From Lancefieldella parvula (GTDB taxonomy: Bacteria > Actinomycetota > Coriobacteriia > Coriobacteriales > Atopobiaceae): a stretch of DNA of 64,000 nucleotides. A program made the position numbers and the translations under genes. The stretch is taken from positions 1,178,001-1,242,000 of the forward strand of contig CP097092.1 in the NCBI GenBank assembly GCA_023300185.1, written 5' to 3'. Of the stretch, positions 1 through 9,255 are shown piece after piece (positions within the stretch are counted from its first letter, which is position 1; every line of letters starts with the position of its first letter). The notes under the pieces are model-generated. The model had not been told where the DNA came from. It saw nothing but the letters and a program-made list of their open reading frames with translations, and made no database searches.

Positions 1-45
1 CGCGTCGGTCCCCTGGCAGCATGCTCATCTACCTGCGCTTTATTT

Positions 46-74
46 AAAAAGTCCGCCTATGCAGCGGACTTTTT
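46..74 (-). terminator. Terminator of the flippase operon
   Basis: An 11-bp perfect stem (46-56 with 64-74, loop 57-63) with A/T runs on both sides. It overlaps the last codons of the flippase gene and ends in a U-run on the minus strand. The T-run on the plus strand means it could work in both directions. Bases 1-45 carry no recognisable gene. Confidence 0.8.
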
Positions 75-1307
75 CTTTTGGTCTTTAAATCCCAAGAAGC
101 AGAAGATTCCAAATACCAGAGCAAGAATTGCAAGCGAAGCATCATAAAGCATGCACGCTCCCATAATGCCAAAGCTGCCTACAAACCACCCTCCGGTAAG
201 CGCAGCAAAACCTGCACCTGCAGCATAGCTGACAAACACCGCAACCTGCTTACGCATGGTTACTACGGCATAGTACAAAATAACTGTGAGCGCATTAAGC
301 AAACCGCCAAAAAGCAGTATAAGCAACTCTAGTTTATACGGCTCAAAATCAAGGCCGTAGAGAAGGTCAAGCACAGGAGCTCCTAGCGGCCAAGCCAGCG
401 CCATAGAAAGTGCTGTTGCCAAGGCAACTACCGCAAAGCCTTTAAGAATCAATCCAACAAACTGCTTATCTTGCTGGTTATTCCAATACTCAGCCATCTG
501 CGTTAGTAGCGGCTTAAAGACAAAGTTGCTTAAAAGGTTGATAACCATAGCGGGCATAGCAAGAGCGGTAAAGAAGGTAAGAAGTGCTTGATCACTCAGA
601 CCTCCCAACGCATAACGAGGTGCACCAACAACGTACGTCAGCAAAAATGAACCAGCAAACAACGGAGCAGTAGTAACCAGCAGCTTTGTAATTTGCGTAA
701 AGTCAAACGTAGGCTTAAGCGATGCCATCTTCTTAGTGGGAGGAATCACAAGCGCAACCATAACCACTAATGATGCAATAAAAGAAATAACTGCGGAAAT
801 AAGTAGATTCTTTGTAAGAAGCACGCCTGTTGCAAAGCCAACAACGGTTGCAAGTACACGGTAAAAGAACGCTCTTCCCGCAATATCTAAGCGACCATGC
901 TGCTGGAACATGCCGTGAAATACATCTTCTACAACGTCAAATAAGCGCAGCGATGCAATAAGAGCATACAGCACTCCCTCGTAACTCAACCCCTGAGACT
1001 GCAAGGTAAAAATAGCAATTCCCGCAATCATCAAAACGGTTGTGATAATTCGTGCAGCAAGGTACACACCAAACGAGAATACTTCTTCTGTATCGGTAAC
1101 CTGGTACGTTCTAATCTCAAAGTGACCAATGACCATCAGCTGCTGAGCCACAGCATACGCAAGCGAGAAAACACCACCGGCAGCAGCTCCCATGGTACGT
1201 GTGACCACCATCAACATAAGCACTGTTGAGGCGGCGTTCATTAAAGAACCAAGCGTATTCCAGAAGTAGTTTTTCTTAAGCTGTTCCGCAGAAGTATCAA
1301 TAGTCAT
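57..1307 (-). CDS. Polysaccharide flippase (Wzx/MATE-like)
   Basis: A 416-aa polytopic membrane protein with about 12 hydrophobic segments, a short charged N-terminus and a Lys-rich C-terminal tail (KDQKKKSAA), the usual layout of oligosaccharide flippases of the MVF/MATE superfamily. Such proteins flip lipid-linked glycan repeat units across the membrane. It lies 2 bp downstream of a licD gene and is probably co-transcribed with it. Next to LicD, glycosyltransferase and LTA-synthase-like genes, the likely cargo is a phosphocholine-decorated surface glycan; the substrate itself cannot be read from the sequence. Confidence 0.75.
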   Translation of the reverse strand: MTIDTSAEQLKKNYFWNTLGSLMNAASTVLMLMVVTRTMGAAAGGVFSLAYAVAQQLMVIGHFEIRTYQVTDTEEVFSFGVYLAARIITTVLMIAGIAIFTLQSQGLSYEGVLYALIASLRLFDVVEDVFHGMFQQHGRLDIAGRAFFYRVLATVVGFATGVLLTKNLLISAVISFIASLVVMVALVIPPTKKMASLKPTFDFTQITKLLVTTAPLFAGSFLLTYVVGAPRYALGGLSDQALLTFFTALAMPAMVINLLSNFVFKPLLTQMAEYWNNQQDKQFVGLILKGFAVVALATALSMALAWPLGAPVLDLLYGLDFEPYKLELLILLFGGLLNALTVILYYAVVTMRKQVAVFVSYAAGAGFAALTGGWFVGSFGIMGACMLYDASLAILALVFGIFCFLGFKDQKKKSAA

Positions 1308-1309
1308 AG

Positions 1310-2245
1310 TTAGCTTTTCTGACCAAAGTCTTCAAATGCCTGACGGCTTCCTTTGGTAACGTCTACATCTTTCCATTTACCAAAATCAAGCGCACCAGGA
1401 TGATGGTTTTTACGATCCTTCTCTGGAGGAAGCTGCATGTAATCCCCATATCCCCTGGTTAAAAGCTTGTCATATTCCTTTGGAAGCGTAGTAGTAATGT
1501 CCTCAAAAGGAACACGCACCATTGGAAAAACGTCCTCTTTGTCCATTGACCAGTTCTCTGGATCAGGTTCAACAAAGCTTGCGTAATGAGTGGTCTTCTC
1601 GCCCTCTGCAGTACGTGCTGCCTCATCCCACTTACGTTGAATGTACGCAGATGAAACCCTAAAAAGCTTCAAGGCGTGATGAATGACAAAGCATCCTGCA
1701 AGAGCAACTTTCTTTTTCCAGCCAGTCAGCGGTACGCGCGGAGTTGGAGTAACCAGCAGGAAGTTCAAGCGACCCCAGAACCATGTCTGGCGCTTAATCT
1801 TGGCAAGCTTCTTAGAATCTGCAGGAATCTTATCAAAGGGAAAAATGCCAATAGAAATAGCGTACGTAAAGGGGCAGGTCATAAACTCATCAGGAACACA
1901 CACTGTTCCCTTTAAAGAAAGGTTTGTATTTACTGCAGGAAAGTAATTGTTCGTCCTGCCGTTTTGAATGCAAAAATCTGGTCGAAGAAGCGCAGGTGCT
2001 TTCTCCAAAAAAATCTCATAATCCTCGCGGAACATCGAGATATCTACGTCATCATCCCAAGGAATAAAGCCTTTGTGTCTCACAGCGCCAATGGCTGTTC
2101 CACCGTACGCCTGATACGAAATGCCAAGCTCCGTGCAGACGCGGTCAAGCTCATCCATCAAAAGCGTAGAAAGAATCTGAATCTTTCTTAGCTCATCGGG
2201 GTTCTCGTATGTCTTATATCCGTCAGACTCCACAAAGGCTCCCAT
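1310..2245 (-). CDS. licD: LicD-family phosphotransferase (copy 1)
   Basis: 311 aa. The LicD signature is clear near residues 48-70: GTAIGAVRHKGFIPWDDDVD, with the acidic metal-binding cluster of this nucleotidyltransferase-fold family. LicD enzymes move phosphocholine from CDP-choline to a sugar of a cell-surface polymer. The window also encodes a choline importer and CDP-choline synthesis, which supports that role. The first gene of a two-gene operon with the flippase, divergent from a glycosyltransferase across about 50 bp. No strong ribosome-binding site precedes the chosen ATG, so the start is less certain than the family. Confidence 0.85.
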   Translation of the reverse strand: MGAFVESDGYKTYENPDELRKIQILSTLLMDELDRVCTELGISYQAYGGTAIGAVRHKGFIPWDDDVDISMFREDYEIFLEKAPALLRPDFCIQNGRTNNYFPAVNTNLSLKGTVCVPDEFMTCPFTYAISIGIFPFDKIPADSKKLAKIKRQTWFWGRLNFLLVTPTPRVPLTGWKKKVALAGCFVIHHALKLFRVSSAYIQRKWDEAARTAEGEKTTHYASFVEPDPENWSMDKEDVFPMVRVPFEDITTTLPKEYDKLLTRGYGDYMQLPPEKDRKNHHPGALDFGKWKDVDVTKGSRQAFEDFGQKS

Positions 2246-2268
2246 TCGCCATCGTCCGATAACATTCT

Positions 2269-2274
2269 TATAAT
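2269..2274 (+). promoter_or_regulatory. -10 box of the glycosyltransferase promoter
   Basis: A perfect TATAAT lies 23 bp before the TTG start of the GT2 gene, in the 51-bp gap between divergent genes. No good -35 hexamer is visible 17 bp upstream. Confidence 0.5.
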
Positions 2275-2296
2275 ACTAGACATCGGAGCTAATCGA

Positions 2297-3100
2297 TTGG
2301 ATGTAGCAATGTATACACCTCAGGATCACACGTTTGCTGTCTGCGCTTATGGCGAGAGCCCCTATCTAGAAGAGTGCATTCTCTCGCTCAAAGAGCAGAC
2401 TCTTTCTACGAATATTCTTTTGGCTACTTCAACACCAAATGAACTGATTCAGTCTCTTTGCGAGAAGTACAACATTCCCATGCATGTTAATCCCGGTCCA
2501 GGAGGCATTGCTGGCGACTGGAACTTTGCCGTGAGCGTTTGTACAACTCCGTTAGTAACCATCGCTCACCAAGATGATATCTACAAACCAAACTATGCAG
2601 AGTACATGCTTGAACGCGTGAACAGCTCTTCTCGCCCGCTGATTTACTTCACCAATTACGGTGAGCTGCGTGACGGCGAGGAGGTTCTTGAGAATCGCTT
2701 GCTTAAGGTAAAGCGTCGTCTCCTGTACTCGCTCTCCAAGCCAGAAAATGCAGGTAAAGCATGGGCTAAACGTCGTGCGCTTGAGCTGGGTTGCGCCATT
2801 TGCTGTCCAAGCACTACGTTGGTGCTGCCCAACCTTGAGGCTCCCGTTTTCAAGGCTGGATTTGGCTCTAACCTAGATTGGGAAGCCTGGGAGGCAATCA
2901 GCAGACATGAGGGCGATTTTTTGTACGATACCCGCGTTCTGATGCTCCATCGCATTCATGAAGACTCCGAAACCAGCCACCTTATCCACGATAACCGTCG
3001 TGAAAAGGAAGACCTTGAGATGCTCAAGAAGTTCTGGCCAACTCCTGTGGCTAAGCTTATCAACCTGGCTTATAAGAGTGGCCAGAAGAGTAACGGCTAA
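2297..3100 (+). CDS. Family 2 glycosyltransferase
   Basis: 267 aa. A GT-A fold N-terminus (FAVCAYGESPYLEECI, then SLKEQTL) and an HQDD acidic motif near residue 95 for nucleotide-sugar and metal binding identify a GT2 enzyme. The start is taken as TTG at 2297 because a GGAG lies 8 bp upstream; an in-frame ATG at 2309 is the alternative. It has no membrane segment, so it should act on the cytoplasmic face, adding a sugar to the glycan repeat unit. Donor and acceptor are unknown. It is divergent from licD and upstream of the sulfatase-fold enzyme. Confidence 0.8.
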   Translation: MDVAMYTPQDHTFAVCAYGESPYLEECILSLKEQTLSTNILLATSTPNELIQSLCEKYNIPMHVNPGPGGIAGDWNFAVSVCTTPLVTIAHQDDIYKPNYAEYMLERVNSSSRPLIYFTNYGELRDGEEVLENRLLKVKRRLLYSLSKPENAGKAWAKRRALELGCAICCPSTTLVLPNLEAPVFKAGFGSNLDWEAWEAISRHEGDFLYDTRVLMLHRIHEDSETSHLIHDNRREKEDLEMLKKFWPTPVAKLINLAYKSGQKSNG

Positions 3101-3219
3101 CGAAGATAGAATAAAGACAACAATATACAAGCAGTATTGGCATCTTATTGCGAGCTTCTTTTTGATAAAAAGATAAAATAAGTTCTGTTAAATCCATTCC
3201 ACTTAAACAAGGGGTTTCG

Positions 3220-5340
3220 TTGACTATGACCACATCGTCAGCCAATAAAATTCTGCTCATCATCCATGGCTCACTCTACACGCTTGTGTTGACGTTGGTC
3301 TGGTGGGCACTGCTGCCGGCAATCGCTCAGGCGTACGTTGACCCATCAGTTATGACCTATACCATTCAAGCGCTGGCAGCAGTTGTAGTTGCGCTCTCAG
3401 CAGTGCTTGGCGTTGCGTTTAGGCGTTCCCGTAAGGTGCTCTTCCGTCTGCTTAAGATTGACGAGAACGCCAACAAGATTGTCGAAGGCAAAGTTCACAA
3501 GGTTGACACCAAAGGTGCAGAAGCTGCAAACGCTCAGATGAAAGAAATCCTTGCAGCAGAGGCTATCCGTCTCAAAGAGCAAAAAGAGGGTACCCTCAAG
3601 CCTAAGGGCCGCATTGGCGTTGCATTTCTTATTTCATTCTTCACAGTCTTTACTATCTTGGTTGTAGCCCCACTTGAGCTGGTAGCCAGCAATGCAAAGG
3701 ATTTATCGTTTAGTCTTAATGACGTAGCAGGTCCTGTATTTTTAGCTGGTCTTTTACTAACGCTTATTTCTACTGCAGTGCTTTCATTACTTCGCAAACG
3801 CGTATTTAACGTTGCAGTTGCGCTCGTAGGCGCCATCGGCGTAGCGTCATATGTTCAGGCAGTGTTCTTGAACGGTGGCATGCCACTTGCTGATGGTCAT
3901 GAGGTCATTTGGTCCAACTTTACCAATCAGATGATTGTCTCTGGCCTCATTTGGCTGACAATTATTGCAGCTGCAGTGATCTTCTCGCTCCTTAAAGCAA
4001 GGCAGCTTAGAACGGGTCTTTTGGTAACCGCAACAGCTCTTATCATTGTCCAGGCAGTGGGCGTTGCAAGTTTATGGGGACCAGCTGTAGCTGCTTTTAC
4101 CGACGTAAACACAAGAGAATCTCAGCAAATCTATGCCACAAGAGATGGACTCTTTAACGTCTCTTCCAAAAAGAACGTTGTGGTCTTTGTTTTGGATACC
4201 ACTGATACAGCCTTTGTACAGCAAATCTATAACGAGTATCCCGAGACATTCGCCCATATGACAGGCTTTACCTGGTACAGGAACTCTGTTGGATCAATGA
4301 TTCCTACACGATACGGAATTCCTTCTCTTGTCTTTGAAAATCGCCTACAACCCGGTCAATCATTTGGAGACTTTGTTAATGGTTGGGCGGACAACAGCCA
4401 TTATCTAGATGACATCAATAAACTTGGTTACTCCGTTGGCTTGTATACCGATAACTTCAACTCAATTTATACCGACTACATGCACAACCGCACTATCAAC
4501 TATCACGAGCTTCGTGGTCGCGGTTCAGAAAACCAGCTTAATGTTCTTAGCGCACTTCGCATCCTCTACAAGACAGCGTTCTGTAGAGATATGCCTTGGG
4601 TGTTTAAGCCTCGATTCTGGTATTACACCGAGGACCTCAACATGCGTATGATGAGAAAATTTACGTACGACGAGGTTGATATGTCTTCTCAGCGCTATAA
4701 CGAAGATGACCTTAAGTATTATCAGGAACTCCAGCACTATGGCCTGTCTGTTCATGATGAAAACGATACAGGAAGCTTCCGCTTTATCCATCTTATGGGA
4801 TCCCATGGTCCTTTCATCCTAAATAGAAACCTTGAGCGCCCCAAAGATCCAAGCGAAGAGAATGAAATTGAACAGACGAGAGGTGCTTGGAAAATCGTAG
4901 ATGCTTATATTGCAGAGCTTAAGCGTCTTGGCCTCTACGAAAACACCTCTATTATTGTGACTGCTGACCATGGTCGCTGGTATCTAACACCAAACGATAT
5001 TACAGAGACATCTGCTCCAGCAATCTTCTATAAACCTGCTGGTCAAAGCGCAGAAGAAGCCGAACAACCAATGCAGATTTCAGATGCTCCTGTCTGGCAC
5101 TACGATATCTTGGCTCAAACGCTCAAAGATATGGGCGCAGATTCTCAGATGCTCTCTAACTACACCACTCCTCTTGATGAGTCTTATGAGGGAGAGAATC
5201 GTCCTCGTTACTACATTGAAACTATTACCGAGAATAACCGCGATGCAGAACTCAGAGAGTTTGTCATCAATGGCGATGCAACCGACTTTACTACCTGGAG
5301 TTTGACAGGAAATAACTGGAGATTAGTCTCCGATAAATAG
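3220..5340 (+). CDS. LTA synthase-like membrane phosphotransferase (sulfatase fold)
   Basis: 706 aa. The N-terminal half carries about six hydrophobic segments with a basic cytosolic loop around residues 65-125. The second half is an extracellular alkaline phosphatase/sulfatase-fold domain: FVLDTTDT (metal-binding Asp), GSMIPTRYG (candidate Thr nucleophile), HLMGSHGPF, and TADHGRW (metal-binding Asp-His). This is the arrangement of LtaS and OpgB-type enzymes, which transfer phosphoglycerol or phosphoethanolamine from lipids to glycans. A TTG start at 3220 fits AGGGG at a 5-bp spacing; ATG at 3226 is possible. The exact donor and acceptor are not deducible. Confidence 0.75.
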   Translation: MTMTTSSANKILLIIHGSLYTLVLTLVWWALLPAIAQAYVDPSVMTYTIQALAAVVVALSAVLGVAFRRSRKVLFRLLKIDENANKIVEGKVHKVDTKGAEAANAQMKEILAAEAIRLKEQKEGTLKPKGRIGVAFLISFFTVFTILVVAPLELVASNAKDLSFSLNDVAGPVFLAGLLLTLISTAVLSLLRKRVFNVAVALVGAIGVASYVQAVFLNGGMPLADGHEVIWSNFTNQMIVSGLIWLTIIAAAVIFSLLKARQLRTGLLVTATALIIVQAVGVASLWGPAVAAFTDVNTRESQQIYATRDGLFNVSSKKNVVVFVLDTTDTAFVQQIYNEYPETFAHMTGFTWYRNSVGSMIPTRYGIPSLVFENRLQPGQSFGDFVNGWADNSHYLDDINKLGYSVGLYTDNFNSIYTDYMHNRTINYHELRGRGSENQLNVLSALRILYKTAFCRDMPWVFKPRFWYYTEDLNMRMMRKFTYDEVDMSSQRYNEDDLKYYQELQHYGLSVHDENDTGSFRFIHLMGSHGPFILNRNLERPKDPSEENEIEQTRGAWKIVDAYIAELKRLGLYENTSIIVTADHGRWYLTPNDITETSAPAIFYKPAGQSAEEAEQPMQISDAPVWHYDILAQTLKDMGADSQMLSNYTTPLDESYEGENRPRYYIETITENNRDAELREFVINGDATDFTTWSLTGNNWRLVSDK

Positions 5341-5376
5341 CTCACAAACACAGAGCTAAAAGCTTTAGATAAACAA

Positions 5377-5415
5377 AAACGAGTCATTCTTACCACAGAA
5401 TGACTCGTTTTTTAA
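5377..5415 (+). terminator. Terminator after the sulfatase-fold gene
   Basis: A 14-bp perfect stem (5377-5390 with 5397-5410, loop taccac) followed by a T-run. A-rich DNA before it means it may also end the minus-strand licB transcript that converges here. Confidence 0.9.
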
Positions 5416-5439
5416 GACATCTAGAATTGCAGAAACAAA

Positions 5440-6387
5440 CTAATCTCTCTTGAGCAGCTCACTCCAATCTGGAGTTGCAGAAAGAACCGTTCCTACAATA
5501 ATGACAATACAGCAAATTACAACCAGTGGAGATGGAATTGCTTCAGGCATAATTGTTGGCAGGATAATACCTGCAAGAGCTGCAAAAATGACCGACCATG
5601 CAGAGTAAGAAATGTTCAGTGCCATACCGCGAGAAGCACCGATGGCGTCAATTGCCTTGTAGTAGAAGAGATATGAGGCGGTACCTGCAAGAGCAGCAAT
5701 AAACACAACGCCATTAGCAGGAGTCAGAGCAACCTGTGCAGCAAAATCAACGGAACCAGCCAATGGCAAGATGAGAAGACCGTATGCAAATGCAGAGGTG
5801 GTTTCCCTAATCTGAAGTGCAGTCTCGTTATCAACAGCATCGTCTTGCATACCCCAGGCCAAAATAACCGCCTCAGAACCCCAGCCAAAGACGCATGCAG
5901 CAACGCCCAAGATACCCACAAGAACGTTTCCGTTACCCTCGCCTGCTGCCGTTGAGAGACCAATAACCATGACGCCAACAAGAGCAACGATAAGGGCAAT
6001 GACCTGCTTTAAGTTCATCTTTTCTTTGAGCAATAGCCATGCCAAAACCGAACCAACTGCAGGATAGAAAGCTGAAATAGCAGCGGTGTAACCAGGTCCA
6101 ATGGTGTTAATAGCAGCTAGGTAGCCACTCATACCAATTGGTCCACCCAGGAGTGCACCAAGCATAACTACACGGCCACTCTTTGTTTTTGCTGCCTCAA
6201 GGGTGTCTTTAAGTCTGCCCTTTTGAGCCATCATGACTAAAAGAACTGCAGCAGCAAAGAAATCGTGCATGAATGCGCTGACAAATGACGCCTGAGCTGA
6301 ATCAACATAAGGACTCATACCAAGAGCAACACCAAGAATAACGGTATCAACCGCCCAAAGAATACCGCTTAAAAGACCATAATACAT
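5440..6387 (-). CDS. licB: Choline permease, DMT/EamA family
   Basis: 315 aa, ten hydrophobic segments arranged as two EamA-type halves, with no signal peptide. It lies 18 bp downstream of the fused licC-licA gene, so it is taken as the LicB-type choline importer. Role: bring choline into the cell for activation to CDP-choline. The family assignment is firm; the substrate follows from context. It probably shares the licCA promoter and ends at the convergent terminator near 5377-5415. Confidence 0.8.
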   Translation of the reverse strand: MYYGLLSGILWAVDTVILGVALGMSPYVDSAQASFVSAFMHDFFAAAVLLVMMAQKGRLKDTLEAAKTKSGRVVMLGALLGGPIGMSGYLAAINTIGPGYTAAISAFYPAVGSVLAWLLLKEKMNLKQVIALIVALVGVMVIGLSTAAGEGNGNVLVGILGVAACVFGWGSEAVILAWGMQDDAVDNETALQIRETTSAFAYGLLILPLAGSVDFAAQVALTPANGVVFIAALAGTASYLFYYKAIDAIGASRGMALNISYSAWSVIFAALAGIILPTIMPEAIPSPLVVICCIVIIVGTVLSATPDWSELLKRD

Positions 6388-6405
6388 AGTTTTCCCCTTT
6401 TGCCC

Positions 6406-8198
6406 TTAGTTCTGAGCGTCTTCGTACCAAGAAAGAACACGATCAATATTGTTTGCAGCGTAGCGATAATAAATGAAGAACCACTCGCCTACGTTCTCGC
6501 CCTCTGCTTCCTTAACCAGAGACCAGAGATACCAGCACCAACCAGCAAAGACTACATAGCTCCAGAAGTGTCTGCGCTGCTCAAACGTTGCCTCTTTTCC
6601 AAAGTAATAATCAATAGCAGCATTAGCCTCATCGTCAGTAAGCTCACAGCAAACCGTAAAAGTACCAAAGTCATTTGCCTCATCTGACATGCCTGCATAT
6701 TCCCAGTCAATAAGGCTGTAGGTACCGGCCTCATCAATCAAGAAATTCAGATAGAAGAAATCATTGTGTGAAATAACAATTGGATACTGATCTGCGTCTG
6801 CAAACTTCTTCAAGCGCAGGACCTTCTCGCGAAGCTCGTAGTAGCCAGGAATCTCAATAGGACCCTCTTCAAGCAGGAGTTTCTCGTAATTAAGACCCTC
6901 GTTGACAAAGTCAAAAGAACGATCAAGTGACGCGCCGCTATGATGCAATTTATAACCCATCTCCATTGCGCGCTTGAGCTGCTCAGGGTTATGAGGATCA
7001 AGATTCTGAGCGTTTTTCACAAACTTGGAAATCTTCCAACCTTCTTTTTGGTCCTCGTAAATAAAGGTGTTGTCTAGGCCAAGCTCACGAGCAAGTCGAA
7101 GACCAGCTTCTTCAGCTGCACGATCAACGAGTTTCTCGGTACCAACACCTGGATGCCTGTAGACATACTCCTGAGCATCATCACCATATCCCACAATAAA
7201 GTGAGCAGATAAATTGGTAAGTCCCTGTTTTAGAGGATAGAAACCGTGGATATCCTTCTTCTGGCAATGAAGCACCGAGACAATGTTGTCAAAAATCTCT
7301 GAGTCGATGTTCTCAATAAACGCTGGGTCAAACTGACGAAGCTCATCAAGGGAATCAAACTCGTAAATAACGCCATCAGGATACTTTCTAATGGTCATGG
7401 AAAGCTCTTTGATGTGACGGACGTAAATCTCTTCCCAGAGCATATCAGCGGTTTCTGGCTTGTCGTAGACAGCCTCAAGAATATCTACAAACTTCTTTGA
7501 GAATTGCCTGTCAAAATAGACGTGACCAAGCATAATCCAAGAATTTGAACCGCCAATTTCTACGCCGGTAATACGTCCACCACGACCCTCTTTAAGACAC
7601 CACTCGTCAGTCTCTCCTGCAACATACGTTGCTGAGTAATAAGCCTCATAGACATAGTGCTCAAAAGGATTCTGAGTAAAGTAGTCATCTGACGAGCAGA
7701 TATAGGTATTATCAAGCTGGTCTTTTACATACCAAAGCGTGGAATTGTTATTTCTTGTTGCATAGTCTGGATTAACAACAATCTTGACGCCATACTTCTC
7801 CTCCAAATAGAAGAAGTACTCCTTCTTATAACCCACAACAACGGTGATGTCAGTAATACCAGCTTCAAGCAACTGATGAATCTGACGCTCAATCAGAACT
7901 TCTCCACGAACCTTCAGAACACCCTTTGGCTTCTCATATGAAATAGGTGCAAAGCGAGAAGACAGACCAGCTGCCATAATAATGGCATTCTTAACCTCAT
8001 AAGGTTTCAGAGCTTCAAGACCCTTTGGAGTGATTAGAGTCTCTCCTCAATAAGACCCTGGTCCTCAAGCGTTTTAACTGCTGAATTAACTGATCCCAAA
8101 GAAAGCTCAGTCTCTTCTGCAAGCTGTCTCTGATTGAGCTTCTCGTCAGAAAGAGCAATGGTTTTTAATACAGAAAACACGTTATTTGTTAGTGCCAC
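6406..8198 (-). CDS. licCA: Winged-helix / choline-phosphate cytidylyltransferase / choline kinase fusion, frameshifted
   Basis: Three modules. Residues 1-55: a winged helix (start GTG at 8198 after GGAGG, 4-bp spacing; NQRQLAEETELSLGSVNSAV is the helix-turn-helix). Then a nucleotidyltransferase (IIMAAGLSSRF, EKPKG; LicC-like). Then an aminoglycoside/choline-kinase fold (ISHNDFFYLNF and LIDWEYAG; LicA-like). Together these turn choline into CDP-choline for LicD. A 2-bp insertion (an extra CT near 8037-8041) separates the HTH frame from the enzyme frame. Without it the protein would be 596 aa, and the codons on both sides join cleanly (ERL then ITPKGLEALKPYEV). An enzyme-only product could start at ATG 7977. 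The insertion may be sequence error, decay or a switch. Confidence 0.8.
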
Positions 8199-8220
8199 GG
8201 TTCCTCCAAATGAAGACCAA

Positions 8221-8262
8221 TTAACTGCGAAATAAACTTCCATACCAATTAACTTCAGTCAT
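8221..8262 (-). CDS. Possible 13-codon leader ORF before licCA
   Basis: On the minus strand GGAG is followed 4 bp later by ATG and a 13-codon frame (MTEVNWYGSLFRS) that stops 22 bp before the licCA GTG start. It lies directly downstream of the inverted-repeat promoter region. It may be a translated leader, or chance; the only support is its ribosome-binding site and position. Confidence 0.3.
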   Translation of the reverse strand: MTEVNWYGSLFRS

Positions 8263-8270
8263 AATACTCC

Positions 8271-8311
8271 TATGTTCAAATTTATACAAGTATAAACATA
8301 TTTTGAACATA
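8271..8311 (-). promoter_or_regulatory. Nested inverted repeats, candidate operator of licCA-licB
   Basis: The outer arms TATGTTCAAA (8271-8280) and TTTGAACATA (8302-8311) are perfect. The inner arms TTTATAC (8281-8287) and GTATAAA (8290-8296) are also perfect. The element sits where the licCA promoter must be, about 75-115 bp before the GTG start, and contains -10-like TATACT on the minus strand. The winged-helix domain at the LicCA N-terminus is the obvious candidate ligand; that link is inference. Confidence 0.55.
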
Positions 8312-8350
8312 ATAACTTTAGAGGATTGCCAAAGACTGCCAATCTAACAA

Positions 8351-8375
8351 AAAACGGCATCAGAGATGCCGTTTT
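8351..8375 (-). terminator. Terminator of the DUF6541-rml-licD operon
   Basis: An 11-bp perfect stem (8351-8361 with 8365-8375) with a 3-nt loop and a T-run on the minus strand, 35 bp after the licD stop codon. Confidence 0.9.
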
Positions 8376-8409
8376 GCCTTTTATGTATTGCTTTACAAGC
8401 GAGAAGTGC

Positions 8410-9255
8410 CTAGTAGGGACCAAAATCCAAACGCGCTGGATAGTGGTTTTTACGCTTCTCAACTGGAGGCATCTGCATGTAATCGCCGTAAAGCATCCTA
8501 AGGAATTTATCATTTTGGTTAGGGAACGCTACTTGAATTCCGTCAAAATCAAGCTTATCAACAGGAAAAACTTCATCAACTGGATAGGTGTTTACAAACC
8601 TATCAGTATCGTGCAGGTAGGCAATTCTTTTTGTCTTAACGTGAGCAAAGCGGTTGCGGGCTTCCTGCTCACGCTCATACATTTTCTGAGTAGAGAGATG
8701 CAGCAGTTTGCAAACTCCTCTACCCATAGTAACTGCTGCCTTTAAGAGCTTTCCTTTGATGCCGTCGGCCAAAATAACAGGGCGAGGAACGTCAACGAGG
8801 ATGCGCATATGTGACCAGAACCACGCATCAAATGCCTGCTTCTGATATTCCTTCTCGTCATCCGAAACATTATCAAAGCAGTAGACATCTAGGAAAATAC
8901 CAAGGTCAAGAGGAAGTGGCGCAAGTGCTTCTTCGCAGAACTGTGTTCCTTTGAGCATAATGCGCGTGGTTGGGAATGGATAGTTGATGTCCCTCTCAGT
9001 ATTCATGATTGAATACTTTTCTGACCACTCTTTATCATAGATATCTAAGAGTTTGTTGAAGTCTTCTGCAGGAAGACAAACATCAATATCATCGTCCCAA
9101 GGAATAAATCCCTTATGACGAAGAGCGCCAATCGCGGTGCCGCCAAAACCAAAATAGCGGATGTTGTTGGCTTCACACGTGTCTACGAAGTCCTTTAAAA
9201 TCATCAGCTCAACTTGCTGGAGATGCTTAAGCGTTTCTGTATCGTATGTGCGCAT
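8410..9255 (-). CDS. licD: LicD-family phosphotransferase (copy 2)
   Basis: 281 aa. It has the LicD motif GTAIGALRHKGFIPWDDDID near residues 40-60 and the family C-terminus (LYGDYMQMPPVEKRKNHYP), which is also present in copy 1 at 1310-2245. It is the last gene of the rml operon and its start overlaps the rmlB stop. Two different LicD enzymes in one locus suggest two phosphocholine attachment sites on the glycan, or one enzyme with another phospho-substituent; the sequence does not say which. Confidence 0.85.
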   Translation of the reverse strand: MRTYDTETLKHLQQVELMILKDFVDTCEANNIRYFGFGGTAIGALRHKGFIPWDDDIDVCLPAEDFNKLLDIYDKEWSEKYSIMNTERDINYPFPTTRIMLKGTQFCEEALAPLPLDLGIFLDVYCFDNVSDDEKEYQKQAFDAWFWSHMRILVDVPRPVILADGIKGKLLKAAVTMGRGVCKLLHLSTQKMYEREQEARNRFAHVKTKRIAYLHDTDRFVNTYPVDEVFPVDKLDFDGIQVAFPNQNDKFLRMLYGDYMQMPPVEKRKNHYPARLDFGPY

